Notes under the pieces: model-generated | The model's input: only the letters and a program-made list of their open reading frames with translations | Told to the model about the DNA's origin: nothing | Database searches by the model: none | NCBI RefSeq assembly: GCF_001439785.1 | Contig: NZ_JYLI01000007.1 | Coordinates: forward strand, 124,001 to 188,000 | DNA: 64,000 bases | Reading direction: 5' to 3' | Source of the DNA: Pseudomonas poae | GTDB taxonomy: Bacteria; Pseudomonadota; Gammaproteobacteria; Pseudomonadales; Pseudomonadaceae | Shown here: in pieces, positions 45,260 through 55,004 of the stretch | Numbering within the stretch: position 1 is the stretch's first letter | How the letters are laid out: each line of letters starts with the position of its first letter | Translations under genes and position numbers: made by a program

Positions 45260-46666
45260 TCAGCGTGGTGCGGAAACCACCAGCATCTGCCCAGGCTTCA
45301 GCGCTTGACCCGTGCGTGGGTTCCAGCGCTTGAGATGTTGCATCTCGACATTGAAGCGCTTGGCGACGATATACAGCGAGTCGCCTTTCTTGACCTTGTA
45401 CTGCACCGGCTTTTTGGCACTGGCCGCGGCGCGGCGGGTGTCCTGCATCACCAGGGTCTGGCCGACCTTGAGTGCCTGGCCATTGAGCTTGTTCCAGCGC
45501 TGCAGGTCATGCACGTCGACCTTGTTGGCCTTGGCGATCAGCGTCAGGTTGTCGCCACTGCGCACCTTGTAGTTGCGGGTGCGCCCGGCCACGCGCGCGG
45601 TTTCGACTTCGTCGAACACCTGCTTTTTCGGGCGCATGGCCAGCAGTTCTTCGGGCTTCATCGTCGACAGCGTGCTGGTCAGCAGCTGCGCCTTGGAGCA
45701 GGGTACGAGCAGATGCTGGGGGCCATCGAGGGTGGTGCGTTGCTTGAGGGCGGGGTTGAGTTGGAACAGTTCGTCTTCGTCGATTTCCGCCAGCGCGGCG
45801 ACCCGTGACAGGTCCATGCTCTGCTTTACCTCAACCACTTGGAAGTACGGCGTGTTGGCAATTGGGCTCAGGTTGACGCCATAGGCTTCAGGCGCCAGCA
45901 CCACCTGGGACAGCGCGAGAAACTTGGGCACATAGTCCTGGGTTTCCTGGGGCAGGGGCAGGTTCCAGTAGTCGGTGGGCAGGCCGAGCTTTTCGTTGCG
46001 CTCGATGGCGCGGCTCACCGTGCCTTCGCCGGCGTTGTAGGCCGCCAGGGCCAGCAGCCAGTCACCGTTGAACATGTCATGCAGGCGCGTCAGGTAATCC
46101 AGGGCGGCGGTGGTGGACGCGGTGATATCACGGCGGCCATCGTAGGCGCGGGTCTGTCGCAGGTTGAAGTAACGTCCAGTGGAGGGAATGAACTGCCACA
46201 GGCCGACCGCATCGCTGCGTGAGTAGGCCATCGGGTTGTAGGCGCTTTCAATCACTGGCAGTAGCGCCAGTTCCAGCGGCATGTTGCGTTCTTCAAGGCG
46301 TTCGACGATGTAGTGAATGTAGAGACTGCCGCGTTCGCCGGCGTTTTCCAGAAAGGATGGGTTGCTGGCGAACCAAAGGCGCTGTTGCTCGATGCGCGGG
46401 TTGACGCCCACGCCGTCCTGTAACTGAAAGCCCCGACGCATGCGTTCCCAGACATCCTGAGGCACTTCGGGGCTGGGCTTCTCTGAAAGCCAGATGGGTT
46501 TTTGCTTGATCTTGGCGGCAAGATTCGGTTTGGGTTGCACGGTGGTTTGTGCAGCATATTGTGTGGATTGGCAGCCCGCCAGCGTGGCGGACACAGCCAC
46601 CGCCACGGCTTGAGCCAGGCGGGTCAATGCGTCTGAAGAGATGGATTTACGGATAGATGACGACAT
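45260..46666 (-). CDS. mltD: Membrane-bound lytic murein transglycosylase D
   Basis: 468-residue peptidoglycan lyase. The ATG at 46666 gives a lipoprotein signal with lipobox LAGC (C32); the upstream ATG adds only eight residues. The SLT domain (about 115-235) has catalytic E140 in LLPVIESAYNP, then AVGLWQFIPSTGRYF and AYNAGEGTV. Two clear LysM repeats lie at about 366-408 and 424-466, and a degenerate one near 290-330. It cleaves glycan strands from the outer-membrane side to give anhydro-muropeptides. It is 98 bp downstream of gloB on the same strand. Confidence 0.95.
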   Translation of the reverse strand: MSSSIRKSISSDALTRLAQAVAVAVSATLAGCQSTQYAAQTTVQPKPNLAAKIKQKPIWLSEKPSPEVPQDVWERMRRGFQLQDGVGVNPRIEQQRLWFASNPSFLENAGERGSLYIHYIVERLEERNMPLELALLPVIESAYNPMAYSRSDAVGLWQFIPSTGRYFNLRQTRAYDGRRDITASTTAALDYLTRLHDMFNGDWLLALAAYNAGEGTVSRAIERNEKLGLPTDYWNLPLPQETQDYVPKFLALSQVVLAPEAYGVNLSPIANTPYFQVVEVKQSMDLSRVAALAEIDEDELFQLNPALKQRTTLDGPQHLLVPCSKAQLLTSTLSTMKPEELLAMRPKKQVFDEVETARVAGRTRNYKVRSGDNLTLIAKANKVDVHDLQRWNKLNGQALKVGQTLVMQDTRRAAASAKKPVQYKVKKGDSLYIVAKRFNVEMQHLKRWNPRTGQALKPGQMLVVSAPR

Positions 46667-46764
46667 TGGCTGGAAGTAAGTTCCGGGCAAAAATGTCGGG
46701 CGATTCTAGAAAGCGCTTTGGTTCCGGTCAACCATTCAGAAATTACGTATCAGAATACGTGGGC

Positions 46765-47532
46765 TTAGAACGTATCTTTCCATGCCCTCAAGCTGGCAAA
46801 CACCTCGGCCCCAGCCCGGTTGTCACGGCCATCCCGTTCGTCCGCTTTTTGTTTAACGGATGTTTCAGAGGTACGCAGAAAGGGGTTGGTGCGCTTTTCA
46901 AGGGCCAGGTTGGAGGGCAGCGTCATTTCGCCGCGAGCCCTTAATTGGCGGACGTTTTCCACCCGTTCGGCGATATCGGCATTGTGCGGTTCCACCGCCT
47001 GGGCGAATTTCAGGTTGCTTTGTGTGTATTCGTGGGTGCAATACACCTGCGTGTCGCCGGGCAGGGCGGCCAGGCGTTGCAGCGAGGCGTACATCTGCTG
47101 GGGCGTGCCTTCGAACAGGCGGCCGCAACCGGCGGCGAACAGGGTGTCGCCGCACAGCAGCACGCCCAGGTGATAAAACGCGATATGACCGAGGGTGTGG
47201 CCGGGGACGCTGTAGACGTCAAAGTCCCAGCCCAGCACGTTGATGCGATCGTTGTCGTGCAGGGCCACGTCCCGCGCCGGGATTTTCTCGCTGGCCGGGC
47301 CGTAGACCCTGGCGCCGGTCACGTCCTTGAGCTGCGCAACACCAGCCACATGGTCGTGGTGATGGTGGGTGACCAGGATGTCGCTGAGGGTCCACTCCGG
47401 GTTTTGCCCGAGCCAGGCCAGCACCGGCGCGGCGTCGCCGGGGTCGACTGCGGCGCAGCAGCGCGTGTGCGGGTCCTGTAACAACCAGATGTAGTTATCG
47501 GTGAAGGCGGGCAGGGCACTGATCTGTATCAT
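46765..47532 (-). CDS. gloB: Hydroxyacylglutathione hydrolase (glyoxalase II)
   Basis: 255-residue metallo-beta-lactamase-fold enzyme that hydrolyses S-D-lactoylglutathione, the last step of methylglyoxal detoxification. The metal-binding motif THHHHDH covers H56, H58, D60 and H61, with [17 protein letters not shown] and CTHEYT further on. The C-terminal glutathione-binding domain ends in FASLRAWKD. The ATG at 47532 aligns with known GloB starts ([16 protein letters not shown]). It is divergent from the methyltransferase gene, with 65 bp between starts. Confidence 0.96.
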   Translation of the reverse strand: MIQISALPAFTDNYIWLLQDPHTRCCAAVDPGDAAPVLAWLGQNPEWTLSDILVTHHHHDHVAGVAQLKDVTGARVYGPASEKIPARDVALHDNDRINVLGWDFDVYSVPGHTLGHIAFYHLGVLLCGDTLFAAGCGRLFEGTPQQMYASLQRLAALPGDTQVYCTHEYTQSNLKFAQAVEPHNADIAERVENVRQLRARGEMTLPSNLALEKRTNPFLRTSETSVKQKADERDGRDNRAGAEVFASLRAWKDTF

Positions 47533-47597
47533 TCTTCGATTCGCCAAGCTGAACACATTGGTGCATCTTAGAGCGTCCAGGCGAGTAGGAGAATGCA

Positions 47598-48356
47598 ATG
47601 ACTGATAAAGCGTTCGCCCAGGCCGATCCTGAATGGCTCGCCCTCATCGGCGCAGCCCGCGAATGGCTGTCCGGGCCCATCGGGCAATTTTTGCTGGAAG
47701 AAGAACGGCGCATGCTCGAAGACGAGCTGGGCCGGTTCTTTGGTGGCTACCTGGTGCATTACGGCCCGTCGGCGCAGACGCCGCCCGCCGCGCCGCAGGT
47801 GCAGCGCAATGTACGTCTGGGCGCGCCATTGCCCGGCGTGGAAATTGTGTGCGAGGAACAGGCCTGGCCGTTGAGCGAGCATGCCGCCGATGTGGTGGTG
47901 CTGCAGCACGGCCTGGATTTCTGCCTGTCGCCCCACGGCCTGTTGCGTGAAGCGGCGAGCAGCGTGCGCCCCGGCGGTCATTTGCTGATCATCGGCATCA
48001 ACCCCTGGAGCACCTGGGGACTGCGCCATGTGTTTGCCCATGACGGTCTGCGTCAGGCACGTTGCATTGCGCCTTCCCGGGTGGGGGACTGGCTGAACCT
48101 GCTGGGCTTCGCGCTGGAGAAACGCCGCTTCGGATGCTATCGTCCGCCGCTCGCGTCGACCCGGTGGCAGGGCCGCCTCGCCGGTTGGGAACGCCGCGCG
48201 GGTACCTGGCAACTGGCGGGTGGCGGCTTCTATCTATTGGTGGCGCGCAAGATCGTGGTCGGCCTGCGACCGGTACGGCAGGCAGCACGCCAGCCCATGG
48301 CCAAGCTGGTGCCGATGCCGATGGCCAAGGTCAATCGCAGGCAAAGCGAACCGTAA
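47598..48356 (+). CDS. Class I SAM-dependent methyltransferase
   Basis: 252 aa. A methyltransferase fold is suggested by [23 protein letters not shown] strand IV (about 90-112) and [20 protein letters not shown] (about 125-145). The usual glycine-rich motif I is weak (RLGAPLPGV), so substrate and even activity are uncertain. The C-terminus is basic and could bind nucleic acid or membrane. The gene sits between gloB and rnhA as in other Pseudomonas genomes. The substrate is not known to me. Confidence 0.8.
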   Translation: MTDKAFAQADPEWLALIGAAREWLSGPIGQFLLEEERRMLEDELGRFFGGYLVHYGPSAQTPPAAPQVQRNVRLGAPLPGVEIVCEEQAWPLSEHAADVVVLQHGLDFCLSPHGLLREAASSVRPGGHLLIIGINPWSTWGLRHVFAHDGLRQARCIAPSRVGDWLNLLGFALEKRRFGCYRPPLASTRWQGRLAGWERRAGTWQLAGGGFYLLVARKIVVGLRPVRQAARQPMAKLVPMPMAKVNRRQSEP

Positions 48357-48388
48357 ACCCCTCTTTTTGATTCAAGACCGAGCAAACG

Positions 48389-48841
48389 ATGACCGATACC
48401 GTAGAACTCTTCACCGATGGCGCCTGCAAGGGCAACCCGGGCCCTGGCGGCTGGGGCGCATTGCTGGTGTGCAAGGGCGTGGAGAAGGAGCTGTGGGGCG
48501 GCGAAGCCAACACCACCAACAACCGCATGGAACTGATGGGCGCGATTCGCGGCTTGGAGGAACTCAAGCGGCGCTGCGACGTGCTGCTGGTGACCGACTC
48601 GCAATACGTGATGAAGGGCATCAACGAGTGGATGGTCAACTGGAAGAAGCGCGGCTGGAAGACGGCGGCCAAAGAGCCGGTCAAGAACGCCGACCTCTGG
48701 CAACTGCTCGATGAACAATGCAATCGCCACAACATCACCTGGAAATGGGTGCGTGGGCATATCGGCCATCCAGGCAACGAACGCGCCGACCAACTGGCCA
48801 ACCGTGGCGTGGATGAGGTGCGCGGCTACAAGCAGAGCTGA
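48389..48841 (+). CDS. rnhA: Ribonuclease HI
   Basis: 150-residue enzyme that degrades RNA in RNA:DNA hybrids during replication. Active-site acids D10 ([15 protein letters not shown]), E48 (NRMELM) and D70 (VTDSQYV) match E. coli RNase HI, as does the [15 protein letters not shown] block near the C-terminus carrying the last acidic ligand. Length and order are standard. It is followed 66 bp later by dnaQ on the same strand. Confidence 0.97.
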   Translation: MTDTVELFTDGACKGNPGPGGWGALLVCKGVEKELWGGEANTTNNRMELMGAIRGLEELKRRCDVLLVTDSQYVMKGINEWMVNWKKRGWKTAAKEPVKNADLWQLLDEQCNRHNITWKWVRGHIGHPGNERADQLANRGVDEVRGYKQS

Positions 48842-48907
48842 GGCCGGCCGCCGTGTTAACATCGCGCCCTTTACACCCTTCACCACACCGTTGAGAGCTG
48901 AACCCTG

Positions 48908-49654
48908 ATGGCCATCCGATCTGTTGTACTCGATACCGAAACCACCGGCATGCCGGTGACCGACGGCCACCGGATCATCGAAATCGGCTGTGTTGAGCTG
49001 ATGGGTCGTCGCCTCACCGGACGTCACTTCCACGTCTACCTGCAGCCGGACCGGGAAAGTGACGAAGGCGCGATTGGCGTACACGGCATCACCGATGAGT
49101 TCCTCAAGGGCAAGCCGCGTTTCGCCGAGGTGGCCGACGAGTTCTTCGAGTTCATCAATGGCGCGCAGTTGATCATCCACAACGCGGCGTTCGATATCGG
49201 CTTCATCAACAACGAATTCGCCCTGATGGGGCAGACGGACCGCGCTGATATTTCCCGGCACTGTTCGATCCTCGACACCCTGATGATGGCCCGTGAGCGG
49301 CACCCGGGCCAGCGCAACAGCCTCGATGCGTTGTGCAAGCGTTATGGTGTCGACAACTCCAACCGTGAACTGCACGGCGCCTTGCTCGACTCCGAGATTC
49401 TTGCCGACGTTTACCTGACCATGACCGGCGGGCAGACCAGCCTTTCCCTGGCCGGTAACGCGTCCGACGGCAGCGGTTCGGCGGAAGGCTCTGGCAACCG
49501 CCCTTCGGAAATCCGTCGCCTGCCGGCCGATCGCACACCTACGGCGATCATCCGCGCCAGTGAGCAGGATCTGGCCGAGCATGTGGCACGACTGGAAGCG
49601 ATTGCCAAGGCGGCGGGTGCGCCGGCGCTGTGGACTCAACTGACTCAACAATGA
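48908..49654 (+). CDS. dnaQ: DNA polymerase III epsilon subunit (proofreading exonuclease)
   Basis: 248-residue 3'-5' exonuclease. Exo I has D9 and E11 (VLDTETTG), Exo II is in HNAAFDIGF, and Exo III is HGALLDSEILADVYL. After the nuclease domain comes GGQTSLSLA, which corresponds to the clamp-binding segment of E. coli epsilon. The C-terminal tail (about 190-248) should bind the alpha subunit. It removes mismatched 3' nucleotides in the replisome. A REPIN follows the stop. Confidence 0.97.
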   Translation: MAIRSVVLDTETTGMPVTDGHRIIEIGCVELMGRRLTGRHFHVYLQPDRESDEGAIGVHGITDEFLKGKPRFAEVADEFFEFINGAQLIIHNAAFDIGFINNEFALMGQTDRADISRHCSILDTLMMARERHPGQRNSLDALCKRYGVDNSNRELHGALLDSEILADVYLTMTGGQTSLSLAGNASDGSGSAEGSGNRPSEIRRLPADRTPTAIIRASEQDLAEHVARLEAIAKAAGAPALWTQLTQQ

Positions 49655-49986
49655 CGTGAACTGAAAGGCGATCCAACGTGTGGGGAGGGGACTTGCTCCC
49701 GATAGCGTCGGGTCAATTGATAGATGTTCGGCTGATACACTGCGATCGGGAGCAAGCCCCCTCCCAGCTGATTGTCTTGAACGGGGTGAATCTTCATTCG
49801 CCACATCCGCTTCCCGCTTCTAACCTTGTGGCAGGAAATGTTCTTTTTCGCCGCGCCCTTGCCGAACTCTGCGCGCTGCGAAGTGGGGGCGGTATCAATG
49901 GATGCCGATCTGCACGGGGTACAAAACGAGGATGACGGCAGGGGTCGTTGTTACACCGTCGATTGCGTCAAGGGTTGAGGAACGTT
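49655..49986. other. Intergenic region after dnaQ
   Basis: Holds a REPIN at 49678-49767 close to the dnaQ stop and then about 215 bp with no recognisable gene, tRNA or terminator. The open frame from 49678 to 49935 is REPIN-derived and not a gene. The right end must contain the promoter of the acetyltransferase gene. Confidence 0.5.
49678..49767. repeat. REPIN after dnaQ
   Basis: The left arm GTGTGGGGAGGGGACTTGCT pairs imperfectly with the right arm AGCAAGCCCCCTCCCAGC; the inner CTCCCGAT/ATCGGGAG parts pair perfectly. It is of the same type as the element at 45145-45238 but more degenerate. Confidence 0.8.
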
Positions 49987-50577
49987 ATGCAAGCTGTCAT
50001 GAACCCGAAGTATCCAGGGCTCAGTGTGCGGGTCGCCGATGCAGGCTTTGATGCCTATGTGTGGGGCAACGATTTCAGCTTTGAAGTCAGTGCCTATGGC
50101 GTGCCGGAGATGGGCAAGCGCGTTGATCAATGGCAGGTGGAGCGCATCCTGCCGTACCGCAAATGTTATGGCATCGATCCCGAGGAGTTCGCCAGTTTTC
50201 GCGATGCGCCCGACAGTGCGATCTTCATGGCTTATCTGGATGATTGCCCGGTGGGACACGTCGTGGTCAGCACCAATTGGAACGGGTTTGCCCATGTCGA
50301 TGAACTGGCGGTGATCCTGCCGGCGCGGCGTCACGGCGTGGCCAAGGCGTTGCTGGATGTGGCGCAGTTCTGGAGTCGCAAGAAAAACCTGCCGGGCATG
50401 ATGCTCGAAACCCAGAACAACAACCTGGGTGCGTGCCGGTTGTATGAGCGTTGCGGCTATGTGATGGGCGGTATCGACCACCTGCGTTATCGCGGCATTG
50501 ATCCGCAAACCCGCGAAGTGGCGATTTTCTGGTATCGGTTGTTCAAGTCCGAGGCGGTACTGAAAGCGCAGTCATGA
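49987..50577 (+). CDS. GNAT acetyltransferase, streptothricin-acetyltransferase-like
   Basis: 196 aa from the ATG at 49987, which follows GAGGAACGTT. The GNAT fold is shown by VGHVVVSTNWNGFAHVDELAV, the acetyl-CoA loop LPARRHGVAKALL (about 110-125) and the LETQNNNLGACRLYERCGY block, which with GGIDHLRY and EVAIFWYRLF closely follows the Sat family that acetylates streptothricin. Chromosomal relatives of this family may act on other amines, so resistance is an inference. It is convergent with the LysR gene. Confidence 0.8.
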   Translation: MQAVMNPKYPGLSVRVADAGFDAYVWGNDFSFEVSAYGVPEMGKRVDQWQVERILPYRKCYGIDPEEFASFRDAPDSAIFMAYLDDCPVGHVVVSTNWNGFAHVDELAVILPARRHGVAKALLDVAQFWSRKKNLPGMMLETQNNNLGACRLYERCGYVMGGIDHLRYRGIDPQTREVAIFWYRLFKSEAVLKAQS

Positions 50578-50608
50578 ATCGAACCGGGGCTGGGGCCTTG
50601 AGCGCATA

Positions 50609-51526
50609 TTACGCGACAGGCGTTTGGGGCGAAGTGCCCGCCAGCAGGGCCTCGGCCTTGTGCGCGACGATTTCCAGCAGTGCGCTCAACGCCGGCATGG
50701 GTTCAGCGCTTTTCAGCACCAATGCATAAAGGACCACCGTGATAGGCGGCGACAGCGGGCAGGCATCGAGCCCGGCCTCCTGCGCGCCGGCTGCTGTAAA
50801 CGGGTCGACTATCGCCAGGCCTTCTCCGGCCTCCACCATGCTGCGCATCATCTGGTAGGTCTGTACCCGCGTCTGCACCACCGGAAGCGGGCGCAGGGCT
50901 TGCAGTTTGGCGTCCAGCAGCCGGCTCAAGGGGTCATGCCCTTCAAACCCGATCAACGACTGCCCGGCCAGGTCTTGCAGCGCAATATACTTTTGCCGGG
51001 GCTTGAGCCAGCCACGGGGCGCGAGCAATTGCAGTTTGCCTTGGGCTACAGGGGTGCTCTGGATCTGCGGATGTTGCGGATCATGCAGACTCAGGCCCAC
51101 CTGGGCTTCGTGAAGCAACAGGCTCCTGACGATCTCGCGCGTCGGTTGGCTCGACAGGCTGCACGGCGTGTCCTGAAAGCGGCGACGCAGTGCGGCAATG
51201 CTTTGCGGCAGCAGTTGATTGGCCAGGGGCGGGGTGCAGAGGGCGCGCAGCGTAGGCGCTTGATGGTGTTTCAAACGGCTGGCCAGGCGTTGCACCGGCT
51301 CCAGCGCCTCATAAAGTTGAGCGATGTGCGCCTGTAACTCGAGGGTTTCGCGCGTCGCTTGCAAGCGTCCGCGCACACTGGCAAACAGCATGAAGCCCAG
51401 TTGCTGCTCGGCATCCTTGAGCGAGACTTCCACATCGCCCACTGGCAGTTGCAACCACTCGGCGGCCGTGCCGAGGTGCCCGGTTTGCAAAATGGCCTGA
51501 ATCACTTCGATATGACGTAAACGCAT
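50609..51526 (-). CDS. LysR-family transcriptional regulator
   Basis: 305 aa. The winged helix-turn-helix is at residues 1-60 (MRLRHIEVIQAILQTGHLGTAA..., LGFMLFASVRGRLQAT). The effector domain spans about 90-290, with VGLSLHDPQHP and MVEAGEGLAIVDPFTA. The recognition helix has lost the typical SQPAVS motif (here LPVGDVEVSLKDAE), but the overall layout is retained. Its target is not evident; the divergent gene starts 182 bp away. Confidence 0.85.
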   Translation of the reverse strand: MRLRHIEVIQAILQTGHLGTAAEWLQLPVGDVEVSLKDAEQQLGFMLFASVRGRLQATRETLELQAHIAQLYEALEPVQRLASRLKHHQAPTLRALCTPPLANQLLPQSIAALRRRFQDTPCSLSSQPTREIVRSLLLHEAQVGLSLHDPQHPQIQSTPVAQGKLQLLAPRGWLKPRQKYIALQDLAGQSLIGFEGHDPLSRLLDAKLQALRPLPVVQTRVQTYQMMRSMVEAGEGLAIVDPFTAAGAQEAGLDACPLSPPITVVLYALVLKSAEPMPALSALLEIVAHKAEALLAGTSPQTPVA

Positions 51527-51708
51527 GGCCGGAGTCTATGTGCAGCGCCACGGGGATTCAATGGCGCAGGCCGTTGTGCGCAAAAAAGACAGTCGGTGTC
51601 GGCCATGCCTATGGCGCTGGGCCATGACCCCACTAGAATGACGCTGCTGATCATCAACGACCACTGCCGGCCCGCCGGTACTTACAACAAAAACAGGTCT
51701 GGTCTCAA

Positions 51709-52053
51709 ATGCGCATGCCCTCGCTGTTTCGCGGGGTAACGGTCAAACAGCTCCTGGTCCTGGTGACCGTGGGGTGTGCGACTGCTTATCTCCTGCACAA
51801 TCAAGACGAAATCATCCCGGAACATTCGGTACTGGAACGCTATATCCGTGCCCAGGAACAGGTGGACGAGCAGGTGGGCGCCATTCTGGGGATCAGGCTG
51901 GTCAGACAGGTCGAGGCCTATCCGGTGGCCGATTCGCCGGGTTATCTGCGCTCATTGTTTGCTGTCGAGGGAGAGCGTGGCAGCCTGATGGTGACGCTCA
52001 AGCAGATCAAGGGAGAGGAGGGTATAGAGCTGACGGAGATCCGTCGTCCCTGA
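51709..52053 (+). CDS. Small membrane-anchored protein of unknown function (114 aa)
   Basis: An N-terminal hydrophobic segment (VKQLLVLVTVGCATAYLL, about 12-29) acts as signal anchor, followed by a small domain (about 35-112) in which VDEQVGAILG and ERGSLMVTLKQIKGEEG could form an alpha/beta unit loosely like Coa1/Tim21 proteins. I would not rely on that resemblance. No operon partner is evident. Confidence 0.6.
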   Translation: MRMPSLFRGVTVKQLLVLVTVGCATAYLLHNQDEIIPEHSVLERYIRAQEQVDEQVGAILGIRLVRQVEAYPVADSPGYLRSLFAVEGERGSLMVTLKQIKGEEGIELTEIRRP

Positions 52054-52115
52054 GCGGCCCCGGCCCAGTCAATGCCATCAATGGCCAGGACTGAGCGGGT
52101 AGGTGAGGCGAGATC

Positions 52116-52352
52116 TTATGACGCGAGGGTGGTCTGCGATTCGCGGACAATAACCGTGCCCGATTGAATCAGTCTGAATTCATCGCCTTCCAGTTTCTCT
52201 ACACGGTCGCCAATGGCCAGCTTGTAGGTAGTGGTGGGCGCCGAGCCAGCCAGGTCGCCTTGCGCCGGGTTGGATTCCTGGAACTCATGCACGGAATACA
52301 CGCGACCTTCCGCGTCTCTGGCATGAAACTGTCCGACAAGTACTGCTGCCAT
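52116..52352 (-). CDS. Small protein of unknown function (78 aa)
   Basis: The ATG at 52352 was preferred over the longer frame because AGAGGTTC precedes it and MAAVLVGQFHARDAEGRVYSV reads as a soluble protein from the first residue. It is predicted to be mostly beta-strand, with no motif I recognise. It is convergent with the gene to its left (62 bp between stops). Confidence 0.6.
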   Translation of the reverse strand: MAAVLVGQFHARDAEGRVYSVHEFQESNPAQGDLAGSAPTTTYKLAIGDRVEKLEGDEFRLIQSGTVIVRESQTTLAS

Positions 52353-52578
52353 CTGCTTAGAACCTCTGGAGATAAACACTCGATTTGCGGTGCTGTAGAC
52401 CGTCATAAAGCCGGGTAGTTTACCTATGGAAAAAAAATACTATTCGCTGGCAAATTCAGACGCTTCCTACGCAGGGTGCTGCGATGCAAACCCGGCGTGA
52501 ATCTCAAAAGCTTCTGGTGAACACGCCGCGAAGACTTTATAACTACAGGCTCCTTTAGTCAGACGTCGGGAAACCTCA

Positions 52579-53136
52579 ATGAGCAAGGTCTACACGATTG
52601 CCGTCCTGGTTGGCAGCTTGAGAAAAGAATCGATCAACCGCAAAGTCGCGTTGGCACTGGCCGAACTGGCTCCTGCCAACCTCAAGTTGAACATTGTCGA
52701 AATTGGCGATCTGCCGCTCTACAACGAAGACATTGACGGTGCATCACCGCCGGCAGCCTACAGCACTTTCCGCAGTCAGGTGGGTTCATCCGACGCGGTG
52801 CTGTTCGTGACCCCGGAATACAACCGTTCGGTGCCGGCACCGTTGAAAAACGCGATTGACGTAGGGTCCCGCCCGTATGGCAAAAGCGCCTTCAGCGCCA
52901 AGCCCGGCGCGATCATCAGCGTGTCGCCCGGCGCAATCGGCGGTTTTGGCGCCAACCATCACCTGCGTCAGTCCCTGGTGTTTCTGGACGTGTGGTGCAT
53001 GCAGCAGCCGGAAGCCTATCTTGGTGGGGCAGGGAATGTGTTTGATGAGTCGGGGAAGGTGTCGGAAAAAACCCGGCCGTTCCTGCAGGCATTTATCGAT
53101 GCCTTTGGTCAGTGGGTAGAAAAACACAACGGTTGA
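52579..53136 (+). CDS. NADPH-dependent FMN reductase / quinone reductase (ChrR-like)
   Basis: 185-residue flavodoxin-fold reductase. The FMN phosphate loop is GSLRKESINRKVA (about 12-24), with TPEYNRSVPAPLKNAID (about 76-92) and SPGAIGGFGA (about 112-121) forming the isoalloxazine site, as in ChrR/YieF. It reduces quinones and chromate with NAD(P)H in the cytosol, usually as an antioxidant enzyme. It is convergent with poxB, with a shared terminator between them. Confidence 0.9.
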   Translation: MSKVYTIAVLVGSLRKESINRKVALALAELAPANLKLNIVEIGDLPLYNEDIDGASPPAAYSTFRSQVGSSDAVLFVTPEYNRSVPAPLKNAIDVGSRPYGKSAFSAKPGAIISVSPGAIGGFGANHHLRQSLVFLDVWCMQQPEAYLGGAGNVFDESGKVSEKTRPFLQAFIDAFGQWVEKHNG

Positions 53137-53153
53137 GCGAACCCTGATAGCCA

Positions 53154-53181
53154 AGGGTGGGAGCAAGCCTTCTCCCACCCT
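53154..53181. terminator. Bidirectional hairpin terminator (REP-like) between FMN reductase and poxB
   Basis: AGGGTGGGAG and CTCCCACCCT form a perfect 10-base stem around CAAGCCTT. It lies between two convergent stops. The GTGGGAG-CAAGCC sequence is that of a single REP half, so the terminator appears to be built from REP sequence. Confidence 0.7.
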
Positions 53182-53202
53182 GGACGCTGTACTCAGTTCA
53201 AA

Positions 53203-54927
53203 TCAGCGCAGCAAATTGGTCCTGGCCAATTCAATCACCTCATCCCCACGGCCACTCATCACTGCCTTGAGCATGTACAGGCTGAACCCCTTGGCCTGTT
53301 CCAGCTTGATGGTCGGCGGCATCACCAATTCCTGAGTGGCGGTGACCACGTCCACCAGCACCGGGCCATCATGGGCTAGGGCGCGGCGCAGTGCCGGCTC
53401 CAGGTCTTCGGATTGCTCCACGCGAATTCCGAGGATGCCCATGGCGTTGGACATGGCAGCGAAGTCCGGATTCTTCAGCTCGGTGCCCGTGTCCAGATAG
53501 CCGGCCGCTTTCATCTCCATGGCGACAAAGCCCAGGGAGGCGTTATCGAACACGATGACTTTCACCGCCAGGTTCAGTTGCGCCAGCGAGATGAAATCCC
53601 CCATCAACATGGCGAAACCACCGTCGCCGGACATCGAAATCACCTGCCGGCCAGGGAACGCCGCCTGTGCACCAATCGCCTGGGGCATGGCGTTGGCCAT
53701 GGAGCCGTGGTTGAACGAACCGATCAGGCGGCGTTTGCCGTTCATCTTCAGATAGCGCGCCGCCCACACGGTGGGCGAGCCGACGTCGGCGGTAAAGATC
53801 GCATCGTCGTCGGCCAGTTCGCTGAGCAGGCGCGCAACATATTGCGGGTGGATCGGCCGGTCGGCCTTTGACGGCTGCGCGAGGTCATCCAGGCCCAGGC
53901 GCGCTTTTTGGTAATGCTTCAGGGAGGTGTCGAGGAAGCTGCGATCAGATTTTCGCGTCAGGCGTGGCAGCAACGCGGCGATGGTTTCCCCGACATCGGC
54001 GGCGATGCCCAGGTCCAGCGTGGCACGACGGCCCAGAGCCTGCGGGTCGCGGTCGACCTGAATGATCTTCGCGTCGGTCGGGTAGAACTGGCGGTATGGA
54101 AAGTCGGTGCCGAGCATGATCAGCGTGTCGCAGTCGAGCATCGCGTGGTAGCCCGAGCTGAAACCAATCAGACCGGTCATGCCCACATCGAACGGGTTAT
54201 CCCATTCCACATGCTCCTTGCCGCGCAGGGCATGCACCACCGGCGCGCCGAGCATGTCGGCCAGCGCCACCACCTGGTCATGGGCGCCGGCGCAGCCGCT
54301 GCCGCACAACAGAGTGACTTTCTGGCTGCTCTGCAGGATCTCGGTGAGGCGCTGCAGGTCCGGCTCGGCCGGCAAAGTGCGCGGCGCGTGCAGGGCCGGC
54401 CAGGGCTTGAGTTTGGCATCCACCTCCAACAGCGACACATCCCCCGGAATCACTACCACCGCCACGCCACGGTTGAGGATCGCCGAGCGCATGGCGCGGT
54501 GCAGCACCTGGGGCATCTGTTCGGGGTTGCTGACCAGCTCGATAAAATGGCTGCACTCCTTGAACAGCTCCTGGGGATGGGTTTCCTGAAAGTAGTTCAG
54601 GCCGATCTCCGACGACGGAATTTGCGCGGCAATCGCCAGCACCGGCACATGGTTGCGATGGCAGTCGAACAGGCCGTTGATCAAGTGCAGGTTACCCGGT
54701 CCGCAACTGCCGGCGCACACCGTCAGTTCACCCGTGGCGGCGGCTTCGGCACCGGCGGCGAACGCGGCGACTTCTTCGTGGCGCACATGCATCCACTCGA
54801 TGCTGTCCATGGTGCGCAGGGCGTCGGTGAGGCCATTGAGGCTGTCGCCGGTCAGGCCCCAGATGCGCTTGATGCCCGCCTGTTCAAGGGTGGTCGCCAA
54901 TTGCTGGGCCAGGTTGATTTTCGCCAT
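53203..54927 (-). CDS. poxB: Pyruvate dehydrogenase (quinone), PoxB
   Basis: 574-residue thiamine-pyrophosphate flavoenzyme that converts pyruvate to acetate and CO2 and passes electrons to ubiquinone at the membrane. Strong identity to E. coli Pox[16 protein letters not shown]51 in [25 protein letters not shown], the ThDP motif [11 protein letters not shown] with the downstream NxxxG (DNASLGF), and the C-terminal membrane-binding [14 protein letters not shown]. The ATG at 54927 follows GGAG. In enterics this is a stationary-phase enzyme. It is transcribed alone. Confidence 0.95.
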   Translation of the reverse strand: MAKINLAQQLATTLEQAGIKRIWGLTGDSLNGLTDALRTMDSIEWMHVRHEEVAAFAAGAEAAATGELTVCAGSCGPGNLHLINGLFDCHRNHVPVLAIAAQIPSSEIGLNYFQETHPQELFKECSHFIELVSNPEQMPQVLHRAMRSAILNRGVAVVVIPGDVSLLEVDAKLKPWPALHAPRTLPAEPDLQRLTEILQSSQKVTLLCGSGCAGAHDQVVALADMLGAPVVHALRGKEHVEWDNPFDVGMTGLIGFSSGYHAMLDCDTLIMLGTDFPYRQFYPTDAKIIQVDRDPQALGRRATLDLGIAADVGETIAALLPRLTRKSDRSFLDTSLKHYQKARLGLDDLAQPSKADRPIHPQYVARLLSELADDDAIFTADVGSPTVWAARYLKMNGKRRLIGSFNHGSMANAMPQAIGAQAAFPGRQVISMSGDGGFAMLMGDFISLAQLNLAVKVIVFDNASLGFVAMEMKAAGYLDTGTELKNPDFAAMSNAMGILGIRVEQSEDLEPALRRALAHDGPVLVDVVTATQELVMPPTIKLEQAKGFSLYMLKAVMSGRGDEVIELARTNLLR

Positions 54928-55004
54928 GAAGAACTCCAATCGTCAGTGAGATGAAAAATGTCTGATCAATAGGGGACAGTTCGATCACGGCGAATGCTGC
55001 GTTT

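Noticed and set aside
49678..49935. Open frame over the REPIN after dnaQ
   Set aside because: It begins inside the repeat arm and has no ribosome site; the product is unlike any protein family I know.
49772..49986. tRNA or small RNA in the gap after dnaQ
   Set aside because: No cloverleaf, no conserved GTTCGANTC-type arm and no clear promoter-terminator pair was visible.
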